64,000 bases of DNA, from NCBI RefSeq assembly GCF_001428565.1, contig NZ_LMIA01000001.1:124001-188000 (forward strand), written 5' to 3'. Below, piece by piece: positions 9,064 to 17,990 of the stretch (its first letter is position 1; each line of letters starts with the position of its first letter). The notes under the pieces were generated by a model that was given only the letters and a program-made list of their open reading frames with translations, searched no databases and had not been told where the DNA came from. Source of the stretch: Nocardioides sp. Root190. Lineage in GTDB: Bacteria; Actinomycetota; Actinomycetes; Propionibacteriales; Nocardioidaceae. Made by a program: the position numbers and the translations under genes.

Positions 9064-9984
9064 TCAGGAGCCGGAGGCGCGACGCTCGTCGGACTGGGCG
9101 TCCGACTGGGCGTCGGTCTGCGCGCGCTGGGCGTCGGCCTCGCGGGCGAGCTGCGAGTCGGCCTCGTTGCGGCCCGAGCTCCACACACCGGTGGAGTCCA
9201 GGTCGATCGTGCGGACCGTACGACCGGCGGGCGCCTTGGCGACGTACGTCGGCAGCGGGACCGGAACGGGCGTCCAGCCGTCAGCGACGACCTCGTCGCC
9301 GAGCACCTCGGCGGTGATCACCGGGATCTCCTCGGTGTTGTCGCGCACGTCCTCGTCGGACTCCTCGGCCCGGTCCTCGGCGACGTCGCTGTCCTCGGCC
9401 TCGATGACCTCGTCGGCGAGGGTACGACGGCGCTTGCGCACATCGGCGGAACGGACCGCACGCTCGCGCTTGACCATGAGCCGGCACGCGACCAGCCAGG
9501 CCACCATCACGCCGGCCGGGACCGCGATCCAGGCTGCGGCGACGACCTTGCCGATCACCAGGGCGGCGACGACGACGATCGCGAGCAGGAGCAGGTTGAA
9601 GACCCGGCGACGCTTCTCGGCCGCGCGACGCGCAGCGGCCTGGCGGGCGCGGCGACGGCGACGCTCCTCGGCGTCGGGCGTCACCGGACCGGCAGCGGGA
9701 GCGGGAGCGGGAGCGGCAGCAGAGCGGGGGGCACGCGGTGCAGGGGTGGGCGCCGCGGACTCCTTCTTCTCGAGGCTCACGGCCGGGGCCGTACGACCGG
9801 CAGGCACGAACTCGGCCTCGGTCTTCGACACCGCCTCCCGCCGCGCGAGCACCCGCAACCGGTCGGAGAAGCCGTCGACCGAGCGGTTGACGTCGTCCTC
9901 CTCGTGGTACTTGAGCGCCTTCGGGACGAGGTAGACGGCCCACGCCACCGCCAGTGCGACGAAGATGAGTGCGCTCAGGTCCAC
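9064..9984 (-). CDS. glpR: gephyrin-like molybdotransferase receptor GlpR
   Basis: Membrane protein of 306 residues from a GTG start. One hydrophobic segment lies at the amino terminus (about 3-22), followed by a charged and Pro/Ala-rich cytoplasmic stretch (23-125), two more membrane segments (about 128-148 and 150-170) and an acidic carboxy-terminal tail. In Corynebacterium, GlpR is the membrane receptor of the MoeA-like protein Glp and links it to the cell-division machinery; the galU-type/glp/rimJ/glpR gene order is characteristic and is present here. The assignment rests mainly on that order and on topology. The last step, division and polar growth, is inferred from the corynebacterial pair. 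Confidence 0.75.
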   Translation of the reverse strand: MDLSALIFVALAVAWAVYLVPKALKYHEEDDVNRSVDGFSDRLRVLARREAVSKTEAEFVPAGRTAPAVSLEKKESAAPTPAPRAPRSAAAPAPAPAAGPVTPDAEERRRRRARQAAARRAAEKRRRVFNLLLLAIVVVAALVIGKVVAAAWIAVPAGVMVAWLVACRLMVKRERAVRSADVRKRRRTLADEVIEAEDSDVAEDRAEESDEDVRDNTEEIPVITAEVLGDEVVADGWTPVPVPLPTYVAKAPAGRTVRTIDLDSTGVWSSGRNEADSQLAREADAQRAQTDAQSDAQSDERRASGS

Positions 9985-10070
9985 ACCGAGAGGTTAGGAG
10001 CGATAGCGCAGGGTGGGGCGCATGTCCATCGGTGTGTCACAGATTGATTCGTGTGACGGATGTGATGTGA

Positions 10071-10160
10071 GGCTTCATCACGGTATGTAGCCGAACGGGA
10101 GCTTCCCGTGCGGAACTCCGCTGGGGAAGGGCTCGCCCACCTACATACCGTGATGAAGCC
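10071..10160. repeat. long perfect inverted repeat, arms 20 bp
   Basis: Arms 10071-10090 and 10141-10160 are perfect reverse complements, 20 bp each, separated by 50 nt that contain further small palindromes (for example ACGGGA-GCT-TCCCGT). It lies in the 236-bp gap between the rimJ-like gene and glpR, in an otherwise tightly packed operon. It could be a structured leader for glpR or a small dispersed element. No coding sequence is seen in the gap. Confidence 0.8.
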
Positions 10161-10220
10161 GCCGCAGCAGCCGCCATCCGCCATCCACCATGAGCCGCAG
10201 CAGCGCAACCCCGGCCCAGC

Positions 10221-10865
10221 TCAGCCCGCCGGCTCCTCCAGCCGCACCAGCACCCCACGCGGCGCCTCCTCCCGCGTCACCGCGAAGATCCGGTGGTCGC
10301 GCCAGTCCCCGTCGATGTGCAGGAACAGCGGCGCATAGCCGATCTCGCGGATCTGCAGCTTCTCGACCACCCGCAACGAGTTGGTGTTCTCGGGACGGAT
10401 GCAGATCTCGATCCGGTGCAGGCCACCGATGAAGAAGCAGTGGTCAATGACCATCGCGACAGCGCGCGGGATGACACCGCGACCGGCGAAGTCCTGGTCG
10501 ATCCAGTAGCCGACCGAGGCGAACTGCGCGGAGCCGCGCACGATGTTGTTGACGCTGACCTGGCCGGCGAACTGGCCGTCGACCTCCACCACGAAGGGGT
10601 ACGTCGTCCCCTGCCGGGCCGACTTCGACAACCTCGAGACCAACGCCCGGAAGGACATCGGTCGGGCGTCGGCGCCGGGCGGGGCGGTCGCGTCCCAGCG
10701 ACCGAGCCACAGCGCGTTGCGGCGGCGCGCGGAGCGCCAGGCGCGGGCGTCGCTGCGCCGGATCGGGCGGAGCCGGACGACCGGGTCGGTGCCGGAGGAC
10801 AGCTCGTTGGGCCAGGCCCGACCGGGGACGCTGACGACCATCCGCTCACGTCGCGCACTGCTCAA
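10221..10865 (-). CDS. rimJ: RimJ/RimL-like GNAT N-acetyltransferase
   Basis: GNAT-fold acetyltransferase of 214 residues from TTG 10865 (TTGA overlap with the mog stop); a second candidate start is ATG 10841. The fold shows the opening VRLRPIRRSDARAW strand-helix, the acetyl-CoA binding region around FAGRGVIPRAVAMVIDH, and the EICIRPENTNSLRVVEKL signature typical of RimJ/RimL proteins, which acetylate protein amino termini. The target here is unknown. It stands between the molybdopterin-type genes and glpR, as in the corynebacterial glp locus. Confidence 0.85.
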   Translation of the reverse strand: MSSARRERMVVSVPGRAWPNELSSGTDPVVRLRPIRRSDARAWRSARRRNALWLGRWDATAPPGADARPMSFRALVSRLSKSARQGTTYPFVVEVDGQFAGQVSVNNIVRGSAQFASVGYWIDQDFAGRGVIPRAVAMVIDHCFFIGGLHRIEICIRPENTNSLRVVEKLQIREIGYAPLFLHIDGDWRDHRIFAVTREEAPRGVLVRLEEPAG

Positions 10866-11341
10866 TGGTCGCTCCCCACGATCTGTTCGACCGCGTGCAC
10901 GAGCACCGGCTCGAGGACAGCGAGGGCGTCCTTCACGCCACCACGGGAGCCGGGCAGGTTCACGACGAGCGCCTGGCCGGCCACGCCGGCGACACCGCGG
11001 GACAGGACCGCGGTCGGCACGCCCTTGGCGACACCGGCGGCGCGGATCGCCTCGGCCAGGCCGGGGACCTCACGATCGAGCAACGGGCGGGTGACCTCGG
11101 GAGTGAGGTCCGTGGGCGTGAGGCCGGTGCCGCCGGTGGTCAGCACGACGCGGGCGCCGCCGTCGACGGCCGCGGCGATGGCGAGGCCGACCGGCTCGCC
11201 GTCCGGGCACACCACAGGCTCGCCGACCGTGAACCCCAGGGTCTGGAGGGCCGCGACGATCAGCGGACCGGTCGTGTCGTCGTACACGCCGGCGGCGGCC
11301 CGGTTCGAGGCCACCACGACGACGGCGGGATGACCGGTCAT
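10862..11341 (-). CDS. mog: MogA/MoaB-type molybdopterin-binding protein
   Basis: Protein of 159 residues with the MoCF-binding fold: opening VVVVASNRAAAGVYDD and the signature TTGGTGLTPTDLTPE. Members adenylylate molybdopterin (MogA) or are closely related binding proteins (MoaB). Start ATG 11341 overlaps the moaC stop by four bases, and the stop overlaps the start of the acetyltransferase gene, so translation is coupled along the operon. It acts in cytoplasmic molybdenum cofactor synthesis. Confidence 0.9.
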   Translation of the reverse strand: MTGHPAVVVVASNRAAAGVYDDTTGPLIVAALQTLGFTVGEPVVCPDGEPVGLAIAAAVDGGARVVLTTGGTGLTPTDLTPEVTRPLLDREVPGLAEAIRAAGVAKGVPTAVLSRGVAGVAGQALVVNLPGSRGGVKDALAVLEPVLVHAVEQIVGSDH

Positions 11342-11814
11342 CGGGCCCAGTCCCCCGACTTGCCTCCGGACTTGGACTCGACGCGTACGTCGGTGATCAC
11401 GGCTCCCTTGTCGACGGCCTTGACCATGTCGACAACGGTCAGCCCGGCCACTGCGACAGCGGTGAGCGCCTCCATCTCCACGCCCGTGCGGTCGGTGGTC
11501 TTGACGGTCGCAGTGATCTCGACGGCGTCGTCGGCAACGGACAGCTCGACGGTGACACCGGAGATCGACAGCGGGTGGCACAACGGGATCAGCGCAGGTG
11601 TCTGCTTGGCGGCCATGATGCCGGCGATCCGCGCGACGGCGAGCGCGTCGCCCTTCGGCACGCCCTCCCCGCGCAGCAGTCCGACCACCTCGGCGGAGAC
11701 GAGGACCCGTCCGGAGGCCTGCGCAACCCGCCGGGTCACGTCCTTGGCAGACACGTCGACCATCCGGGCAGCGCCCGTCTCGTCCACGTGGGTCAACCGC
11801 GTCTGTTCAGCCAT
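11338..11814 (-). CDS. moaC: cyclic pyranopterin monophosphate synthase MoaC
   Basis: Protein of 158 residues that forms cyclic pyranopterin monophosphate, an early step in molybdenum cofactor synthesis. Family landmarks are RMVDVSAKDVTRR near the amino terminus, the PLCHPLSI segment and the EMEALTAV...MVKAVDKG region with its catalytic Lys. Start ATG 11814 lies one base from the glp/moeA stop. The length matches the family, and the frame is intact. Confidence 0.95.
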   Translation of the reverse strand: MAEQTRLTHVDETGAARMVDVSAKDVTRRVAQASGRVLVSAEVVGLLRGEGVPKGDALAVARIAGIMAAKQTPALIPLCHPLSISGVTVELSVADDAVEITATVKTTDRTGVEMEALTAVAVAGLTVVDMVKAVDKGAVITDVRVESKSGGKSGDWAR

Positions 11815-11815
11815 G

Positions 11816-13009
11816 TCAGTCCTCCTCCGGGTGCAGCGCGAGCACCTCGATGCTCTCGCCCTCGGTGACCAGCCTCCCGGTTGGAGGTACGACGAGCAAC
11901 GCATCGGCCGTCGCCAGGAGTCCCTGGGAGTGGCCGGCGTGCCCGGGCAGGGGGCGAATGCGACCGTCGTCGTCGTAACGACCCGGCAGCAGGACCGTCC
12001 GGTCCCCCGCTTCCACCGGGGCCGCCAGGACTGCTGTCCGCGACTGTGCGGGGAGCCCGGCGAGGACGCGCAGCGCCGGCACGACGTACAGGAGGAAGGA
12101 GGCGTAGGCGGCGACCGGCGTGCCCGGCAACGTCACGACCGGAACCCGGCGTCCGTCGGCGGTGGTGACGGTGCCGTGGCCCTGCGGCCGGCCGGGCTTC
12201 ATCGCGACCGGGCCGAACCAGAAGCCGGGCTCGTCGCGCAGCGCGGCCTTCACGACGTCGTGGTCGCCGGCCGAGATGCCGCCGGTGGTGACGACGATGT
12301 CGCAGAGCTCGGCGGCGTGTGCCAGCTGCTCGCGCAGGGCGGCCGGGTCGTCGGGCACGGGCCCGAATCCGGTGGCCTCGGCACCCGCCGCATGCCCGGC
12401 GGCCAGCAACGTCGCAGTGTTGCTGTCGGGCACCAGCCCGTCGACGAGCTCGGCCCCGGTCGAGATCACGCCGAGGCGCGGTCGGGCCGTGAGCACGACC
12501 TCGGGACGGCCGATGGAGGTCAGGAGCCCGACCTGGGCAGGCCCCAGGCGACGTCCGGCCCGCAGCGCGACCGCACCAGCGGCGACGTCCTCACCCTCAC
12601 GGCGGATGTGCCACCCGGCGGGAGCGGTCCGGGTGACGGTGACGGGTTCGGTGCCGGTCTCGGCGCCGGTGGTCCACTCGAACGGCACCACGAGATCGGC
12701 ACCGGGCGGGACGATCGCGCCCGTCATGATCCGGATGGCGGTGCCGTCGGTCAGCGGGATCGCCGGGTCGCCTGCCGCGATCACACCGATCACCGGCAGG
12801 ACGGTCGGCACGCTGGCCACGTCCACGGCGCGCACGGCGAAGCCGTCCATCGCCGAGTGGTCGAACGGCGGCACGGCCAGCACTGCGGTGACGTCCTCGG
12901 CGAGGACCCGGCCGAAGGCGTCGACGACGGGAAGCACCTCGGTGCGCCCCAGGGCGCTCAGACCTGCCAGGACCCGAGCCCGATGCTCGGCGACCGAGGG
13001 GTCAGGCAT
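11816..13009 (-). CDS. glp: gephyrin-like molybdotransferase Glp / MoeA
   Basis: MoeA/gephyrin-family protein of 397 residues from ATG 13009 (a GTG at 13021 is possible; both overlap the upstream stop). Landmarks are the DHSAMDGFAVRA segment, the GAIVPPGAD loop, the MoCF domain signature TTGGISAGDHDVV and LPGTPVAAY. It may insert molybdenum into molybdopterin. In corynebacteria the copy in this gene neighbourhood (Glp) is a cell-division protein bound to FtsZ and the receptor GlpR. The presence of glpR four genes downstream supports the Glp assignment; the adjacent moaC and mog keep a true cofactor role open. Confidence 0.85.
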   Translation of the reverse strand: MPDPSVAEHRARVLAGLSALGRTEVLPVVDAFGRVLAEDVTAVLAVPPFDHSAMDGFAVRAVDVASVPTVLPVIGVIAAGDPAIPLTDGTAIRIMTGAIVPPGADLVVPFEWTTGAETGTEPVTVTRTAPAGWHIRREGEDVAAGAVALRAGRRLGPAQVGLLTSIGRPEVVLTARPRLGVISTGAELVDGLVPDSNTATLLAAGHAAGAEATGFGPVPDDPAALREQLAHAAELCDIVVTTGGISAGDHDVVKAALRDEPGFWFGPVAMKPGRPQGHGTVTTADGRRVPVVTLPGTPVAAYASFLLYVVPALRVLAGLPAQSRTAVLAAPVEAGDRTVLLPGRYDDDGRIRPLPGHAGHSQGLLATADALLVVPPTGRLVTEGESIEVLALHPEED

Positions 13010-14408
13010 CCCCGGCGGCACTCCCGGTGAGCACTTCGCCGGCGGCGACGCGCTGGGCGCCCTTGCCGTCGAGCGCGACCGCGCCCACGACCTGCACGCC
13101 GTGGCCGAAGGTCCAGTCGCCGTCGACCGTGAGGGAGGAGGCCTTCGCCAGGGACGGCGCCCCTTCGGGGAAGCGCTTGTCGAACTCGCCGACGACCTTG
13201 TAGTGGTCGGCGTCGAGCTCGACGTACGGCACGTCCGCCGCGACCTGGGTGAGCGCGAAGTCGGTGCCGATCTCGTACACGTCGGAGCGCAGGACCAGCA
13301 GGTCGTTGGTGGTCTTGACCGGGATGAACCGGTCGCGACCGACCTCGATCAGCCGGGCCCCCTCGAACACCTCGATCGCCGCGCCCATGGCGGTCTCCAC
13401 CTGGATGACCTTCGGGCTGTCCGGGTCGGCCGGGTCGACGTTCTTCTCGTTGCGGATGAGCGGGAGGCCCAGGATCCCGTCGCGCTCGTCGAGCTTGGCC
13501 TTCATCGCCCGCAGGTCGAACCAGAGGTTGTTGGTCGAGCAGAACTGGTGGCGGGACAGGTCGGCGAGGGCCTCGAGGTCCTCGGGCGCGGTCTGGGCGG
13601 TCTCGCGCAGCACGATCCGGCCGTCGGCCTTGCGGCGCGCGAAGTGGCCGCCCTTGCGGTCGGAGGGGGTACGACGCACGGCCTCGATCGCGAACGGCGC
13701 ACCACTCGCGGCGAACCAGCCCGCGACCTTCGGGGCCGGCACCGCGCCGAGGTTGTCGGAGTTGGAGACGAACGCGTAGTGGTAGCCCTGCTCGATCAGC
13801 TGGTCGAGGAGGCCGGTGCCACGCAGGGCGGTGTAGATGTCGCCGTGGCCGGGCGGACACCACTCGAGGTCCGGCTCCTTGGGCCACTCGACGGGCTTGA
13901 GGTCCTTGGCGAGGAGCTTGGGCTCCTTGTTCTGCAGGAACTCGATGGGCAGGCCCTCGACGGCGAGGTCGTCGTACCGCCCCAACGCGTGCAGGGTGTC
14001 GGCCGAGGTCCGGAAGGAGTTCATGAAGATGATCGGCAGCCGGGCGTCGTACGCCGTGCGCAGGTGCAGCGCCTGCCGCGCGATGATGTCGAGGAAGGAC
14101 AGCCCGCGGCGCACGCACAGCAGGGACTTCGCCCGCTCCATGCCCATCGAGGTGCCGAGCCCGCCGTTGAGCTTGATCGCGACGGTCTTGCCGATCGCGT
14201 CCGCAGCGACCTCGTCGGACACCTCGGCGTCCGCGAGGCTCTCCATGTCGACCGGCTCGATGCTCGCCTCCGGGATCATCCCGGTCTCCCCGTGCTCGAG
14301 GAGCCGGTAGTAGTGCGCGAAGGTGTCGACCGCCACCGGATCGACGCCTGCGTCGACCATCTTCGCCCGCGCCTTCTCGAGGCCACCGCTACGACCACTC
14401 ATGCCCAT
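13002..14408 (-). CDS. UTP-glucose-1-phosphate uridylyltransferase, eukaryotic-type
   Basis: Enzyme of 468 residues forming UDP-glucose from UTP and glucose-1-phosphate. The nucleotide-binding motif LNGGLGTSMG, the length, and segments such as CPPGHGDIYTALRGTGLLD and FCSTNNLWFDL place it in the eukaryotic-like UDPGP family, not the roughly 300-residue bacterial GalU family. It heads the minus-strand operon (start ATG 14408, alternative ATG 14402), and its stop overlaps the glp start. UDP-glucose feeds cell-wall polymer and glycogen or trehalose routes. The promoter region shared with the divergent gene at 14432 is only 23 bp outside the coding starts. Confidence 0.93.
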   Translation of the reverse strand: MGMSGRSGGLEKARAKMVDAGVDPVAVDTFAHYYRLLEHGETGMIPEASIEPVDMESLADAEVSDEVAADAIGKTVAIKLNGGLGTSMGMERAKSLLCVRRGLSFLDIIARQALHLRTAYDARLPIIFMNSFRTSADTLHALGRYDDLAVEGLPIEFLQNKEPKLLAKDLKPVEWPKEPDLEWCPPGHGDIYTALRGTGLLDQLIEQGYHYAFVSNSDNLGAVPAPKVAGWFAASGAPFAIEAVRRTPSDRKGGHFARRKADGRIVLRETAQTAPEDLEALADLSRHQFCSTNNLWFDLRAMKAKLDERDGILGLPLIRNEKNVDPADPDSPKVIQVETAMGAAIEVFEGARLIEVGRDRFIPVKTTNDLLVLRSDVYEIGTDFALTQVAADVPYVELDADHYKVVGEFDKRFPEGAPSLAKASSLTVDGDWTFGHGVQVVGAVALDGKGAQRVAAGEVLTGSAAGDA

Positions 14409-14431
14409 GTTTCCGATCGTAGGCTTGTCTC

Positions 14432-15025
14432 GTGACGGATGGGCAACCGAGCCATGCCTCGGGCAACAAGGTCGCCGTGCGCGACCAGCTCCTGGCGGGG
14501 CGTCGACGGCGACGACTGACCGAGGTGGGCACCTCGGCGAGGGCCATTGCCGACGTACTCCTCGCCGCTCCGGAGGTACGACGCGCCGCCACCGTCGCCT
14601 GCTACGTCTCCGTCGGGAACGAGCCCGGCACCACCGAGCTGCTCGACCGGCTCGTGGCCGCCGGCAAGCGGGTGCTCCTCCCCCTGCTCCTGCCCGACAA
14701 CGACCTCGACTGGGCGCCGTACGCCGGCCCCGGCTCCCTGGCTCCCGCCCGGCGGGGCCTCCTGGAGCCCACCGCCCCCGGTCTCGGCGTCGAGGCGATC
14801 GCCGGCACCGACGTCGTCCTGGTGCCCGGGCTCGGGGTCGGTGCGGACGGGATGCGCCTGGGCCGCGGCGGCGGCTCCTACGACCGCGCGCTCGCCCGGG
14901 TGCCCGTCGGGACCTTCACGTGCGTGCTCGTGTACGACGACGAGGTGCTCCCCGTCGTCCCCGCCGAACCCCACGACCGCCCCGTCACCGCCGTGGCCAC
15001 CCCGTCCGGGCTCCACCACTTCTGA
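14432..15025 (+). CDS. 5-formyltetrahydrofolate cyclo-ligase
   Basis: ATP-dependent enzyme of 197 residues converting 5-formyl-THF to 5,10-methenyl-THF. The start is GTG 14432. Landmarks are AVRDQLLAGRRRR at the amino terminus, YVSVGNEPGTTELLDRL, and the phosphate-binding motif GMRLGRGGGSYDRAL near residue 140. The length matches the family. It is divergent from the uridylyltransferase gene and is followed by a repeat block, after which the converging acylase gene begins. Confidence 0.93.
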   Translation: MTDGQPSHASGNKVAVRDQLLAGRRRRRLTEVGTSARAIADVLLAAPEVRRAATVACYVSVGNEPGTTELLDRLVAAGKRVLLPLLLPDNDLDWAPYAGPGSLAPARRGLLEPTAPGLGVEAIAGTDVVLVPGLGVGADGMRLGRGGGSYDRALARVPVGTFTCVLVYDDEVLPVVPAEPHDRPVTAVATPSGLHHF

Positions 15026-15031
15026 CCGCTC

Positions 15032-15181
15032 GTTGGTCGAGGAGGCCGCCCGCGGCCGTCGTCTCGTTGGTCGAGGAGGCCGCCCGCGGCCGTCTCGAGA
15101 CCTCCGGGCACGGTGCACCCGTTGGTCGAGGAGGCCGCCCGCGGCCGTCTCGAGACCTCCGGGCGACCTCCTCGACCAACG
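15032..15181. repeat. REP-like palindromic repeat cluster 1
   Basis: Three direct copies of a unit starting GTTGGTCGAGGAGGCC (from 15032, 15066 and 15121), each with the palindromic core GGCCGCCCGCGGCC. Two copies run on into TCTCGAGACC. A shorter inverted copy closes the block (about 15162-15181). It lies exactly between two converging genes, so it may also end transcription from both sides. The same unit and a sister version occur at about 34.9-35.15 kb. Confidence 0.85.
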
Positions 15182-15187
15182 TGGGAG

Positions 15188-17917
15188 TCAGCCACCGGAG
15201 GACGGCGTGAGCGTCAGCACGTCGTCGGCGGCGTCCCGGACCGCATCGGCGGTGAACACCCACGGCAGCGTCTCGCCGCGCGCCCAGAGGTCGGTCTGGT
15301 CGGTGTAGTGCGGGTGGAAGGCGTGCCCGGAGACCCCGGTGAGGTTGATCCAGCGCGCGGCGTCCGGGTCGTCCATCGGCACGACCATCCTCATCGACGG
15401 CGCGGTCACGACGCCGTACCCCTCGCGCGCGTCCCAGCCGGTCGCGTTGACCAGTGAACCGCCACCGCCGACCTTCCAGCCACCGCGGTTGAACAACCAC
15501 TCGATCGGCCCGACGCCGGACTCGCCCAGGGTCGCGGAACGGAGGTCGAGGCGGTGCAGCGCACCCCAGGTCCACTCCTCCGCGTTGGGCGACTGCCGCG
15601 CGGTGAGCACGTCGCGGGCGGCCTTCATCGAGGCACGCAGGATGTCGTCGCGGCTCTCGACCACACCGTCGGTCTCGACGTCGTCCCACCAGCGGTCGGC
15701 GGAGCGCGGCAGCACCTGCGCCATCACGGCGAACCAGCGGTCGCTGCCGTCGGGTTCGAGTCCCTCGGGCAGCTCGTCGGCGAAGGTGCGCTCGAGCACC
15801 TCACGCCAGACCACGTTGAAGTAGGCGGCCGCGCCGCTGTCCGGTCCCTGCCGGAAGTTCCACGACCGCAGCAGCCTCTGGCCGTCGGAGTAGTAGCCGC
15901 GGGGCAGCGTGACGTCGAGGAGGTACGGCGTCAGGATCTCGCCGATCGCGCTCCAGTCGTCGAGCTGGATGGCTCCCATCCGTTCGACGCTGAGCTCGTC
16001 GTCGGCGGCGAGGAGGTCGTTGATCCGGCTCGAGCGGTAGCCCTGGTCCCAGTCGTCGGTGAGGTGCGGGGCGTAGCGCCGGGGGTCGATGACGGCCTGG
16101 TTGGCGGTCGCGATGATCCCGGACTCCGGGTCGAGGACGTGGGGCATCGCGTCGTACTCGACGTAGCGGCCGGTCCAGCTCGTGTCGGCGCGCCAACCGG
16201 CGGCGGGCGCCCGGCCGTCGTTGCCAGCCCGGCGGATGGGGACCCGGCCAGTGGCCTGGTAGCCGATGTGGCCCTCCCGGTCGGCGTACACGACGTTCTG
16301 GCCGGGGACGGCGAAGTCGCTGAGCGCGGCCCGGAAGGACGTCCAGTCGTGCGCGAGGTTGAGCGCGAAGAGGGCGTCGGCGGTCGGCTGCGGGTCGAGG
16401 GCCGTCCAGGCCAGGGACACCCCGGCGTCCCAGAGCCCACCGGAGCCGGTGTCGTCGACGACGTCGTCCACCTCCTCGACCGCGTCCAGCCCGCCCTCCT
16501 CGATCTCGCTGACCTGGTCGAGCAGGCCGTCCTCGGTGAGGTCGACCTCGTCCAGGTCCTCGTCGAGGGCGGCGAGGTCGGACAGGAGCGGACCGTGGTC
16601 GGTCGAGCGGACGGTGAACTCCACCGGGTCGCCGTCACGGACCTCGATCGTCTCCTGCCGGGTGAGGAGCGGGCGGGTCTCCCCGGCGTACTGCCAGGTG
16701 TCCCCGCTGACGCGCTCGACGAACAGGTCGGTCACGTCAGGTCCGAGGTTGGTGAATCCCCAGGCGATGTCGGCATTGCGTCCGATCACCACGCCGGGGA
16801 CACCGGAGAAGCTGAACCCGGACACGTCGAGCGGGCACGTGCTGGACACCTCGCGGCAGTGCAGGCCCACCTGCGTCCACACCCCCGGCAGCGAGATGCC
16901 CAGGTGCGGGTCGTTGGCGAGGATCGGTGCGCCGGTGCTGGTGTGCTCACCGTCGACCACCCACGCGTTGCTGCCGATGCCGTCGCCCTCGCCCAGGAGG
17001 GCGGGGACGGCCGCCAGGGCCGCACGGACGTCGGAGAGCGCCTCGCGCGTCGCCCGGCCGCGCGGCGCGGGCCGCTGGAGCAGGCCCCTGCGCTCGGGGC
17101 TGATGTCCTGGTCGAACTCCTTGCCGACCAGGCCACCCTGCTCGACGATCGGCCGGCGGGCGTCGAGATCGGGTTCGGGGTAGAGCGTGTCGCTCGCCTC
17201 CTGACCGACCGCGGCCGTGGTCAGGGCGCGTCCGATCTCCTCCTCGAGGTTGCCGCGCAGGTCCCACGCCATCGCCTTGAGCCAGGCGATGGAGTCGACA
17301 GCGGTCCACTTCTCGGGGGTGTAGTCGAGGCCGGAGACGTCGAGCAGCGTGTACTCCAGGGCCGTGTCCGAGCTGGACCGGCCGGCCAGGTAGCCGTTGA
17401 CGCCCTCGGCGTAGGCATCCAGCGCACTGCGGGTCGCGGGGCGCAGCATCGTCAGCTCCTGCTCGGCGACCTCGCGCCAGCCGAGGGTACGGACCACGAG
17501 GTCGCTCTCCAGGGCGTCCTCACCGAAGAGCTCCGAGAGCCGGCCAGCGGTCGCGTGGCGTCGTACGTCCATCTCGAAGAACCGGTCCTGGGCGTGCACG
17601 AACCCCTGGGCCATCATCAGGTCGTGCATCGAGTCGGCGTAGATCTGCGGGATCCCGGCGTCGTCGCGGATCACCTGGACCTCGCCCTCGAGCCCGCTCA
17701 GCTCGAGCTCGCCGGACGTCTGCGGCCACGGCCGGCGCACGAGGACGACCGAGGTCACCAGACCCGCCACCAGGGCCACGGCCACCAGGACCGCGATCCC
17801 CGCCACCCACCGCAACGCCCTGCTCCCGGAACCCGGCGCGCGATGGGTTGCCTCGTCGTCCGCCGTTGCCGGCGCTGCCTCCGAGCTGCTGCTTCCCTCC
17901 ACCATGGTGGTCGTCAT
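15188..17917 (-). CDS. penicillin-acylase-family amidohydrolase
   Basis: Ntn-hydrolase precursor of 909 residues. A membrane anchor or uncleaved signal (about 36-61) follows a short cytoplasmic start. The alpha-chain region opens with QVIRDDAGIPQIYA and contains AQGFVHAQDRFFEMD. The autocatalytic cleavage/nucleophile Ser is at about 316 in GIGSNAWVV, followed by the family sequence ANDPHLGISLP. Family members cleave amides such as beta-lactam side chains or acyl-homoserine lactones; the substrate cannot be set here. Start ATG 17917 is preferred over a TTG at 17974. An acidic insert (around residues 500-545) precedes the tail half. Confidence 0.92.
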   Translation of the reverse strand: MTTTMVEGSSSSEAAPATADDEATHRAPGSGSRALRWVAGIAVLVAVALVAGLVTSVVLVRRPWPQTSGELELSGLEGEVQVIRDDAGIPQIYADSMHDLMMAQGFVHAQDRFFEMDVRRHATAGRLSELFGEDALESDLVVRTLGWREVAEQELTMLRPATRSALDAYAEGVNGYLAGRSSSDTALEYTLLDVSGLDYTPEKWTAVDSIAWLKAMAWDLRGNLEEEIGRALTTAAVGQEASDTLYPEPDLDARRPIVEQGGLVGKEFDQDISPERRGLLQRPAPRGRATREALSDVRAALAAVPALLGEGDGIGSNAWVVDGEHTSTGAPILANDPHLGISLPGVWTQVGLHCREVSSTCPLDVSGFSFSGVPGVVIGRNADIAWGFTNLGPDVTDLFVERVSGDTWQYAGETRPLLTRQETIEVRDGDPVEFTVRSTDHGPLLSDLAALDEDLDEVDLTEDGLLDQVSEIEEGGLDAVEEVDDVVDDTGSGGLWDAGVSLAWTALDPQPTADALFALNLAHDWTSFRAALSDFAVPGQNVVYADREGHIGYQATGRVPIRRAGNDGRAPAAGWRADTSWTGRYVEYDAMPHVLDPESGIIATANQAVIDPRRYAPHLTDDWDQGYRSSRINDLLAADDELSVERMGAIQLDDWSAIGEILTPYLLDVTLPRGYYSDGQRLLRSWNFRQGPDSGAAAYFNVVWREVLERTFADELPEGLEPDGSDRWFAVMAQVLPRSADRWWDDVETDGVVESRDDILRASMKAARDVLTARQSPNAEEWTWGALHRLDLRSATLGESGVGPIEWLFNRGGWKVGGGGSLVNATGWDAREGYGVVTAPSMRMVVPMDDPDAARWINLTGVSGHAFHPHYTDQTDLWARGETLPWVFTADAVRDAADDVLTLTPSSGG

Positions 17918-17990
17918 TGTGCCGCCTGGTGGTGCCGTGACGTAGCATTGGCACTCGAAAGTCGAGAGTGCCAACGCAGGAGTTCGCCAG

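Noticed and set aside
12120..14435. 771-codon open frame on the plus strand
   Set aside because: Antisense to glp and the uridylyltransferase gene; no motif, composition of a GC-rich shadow frame.
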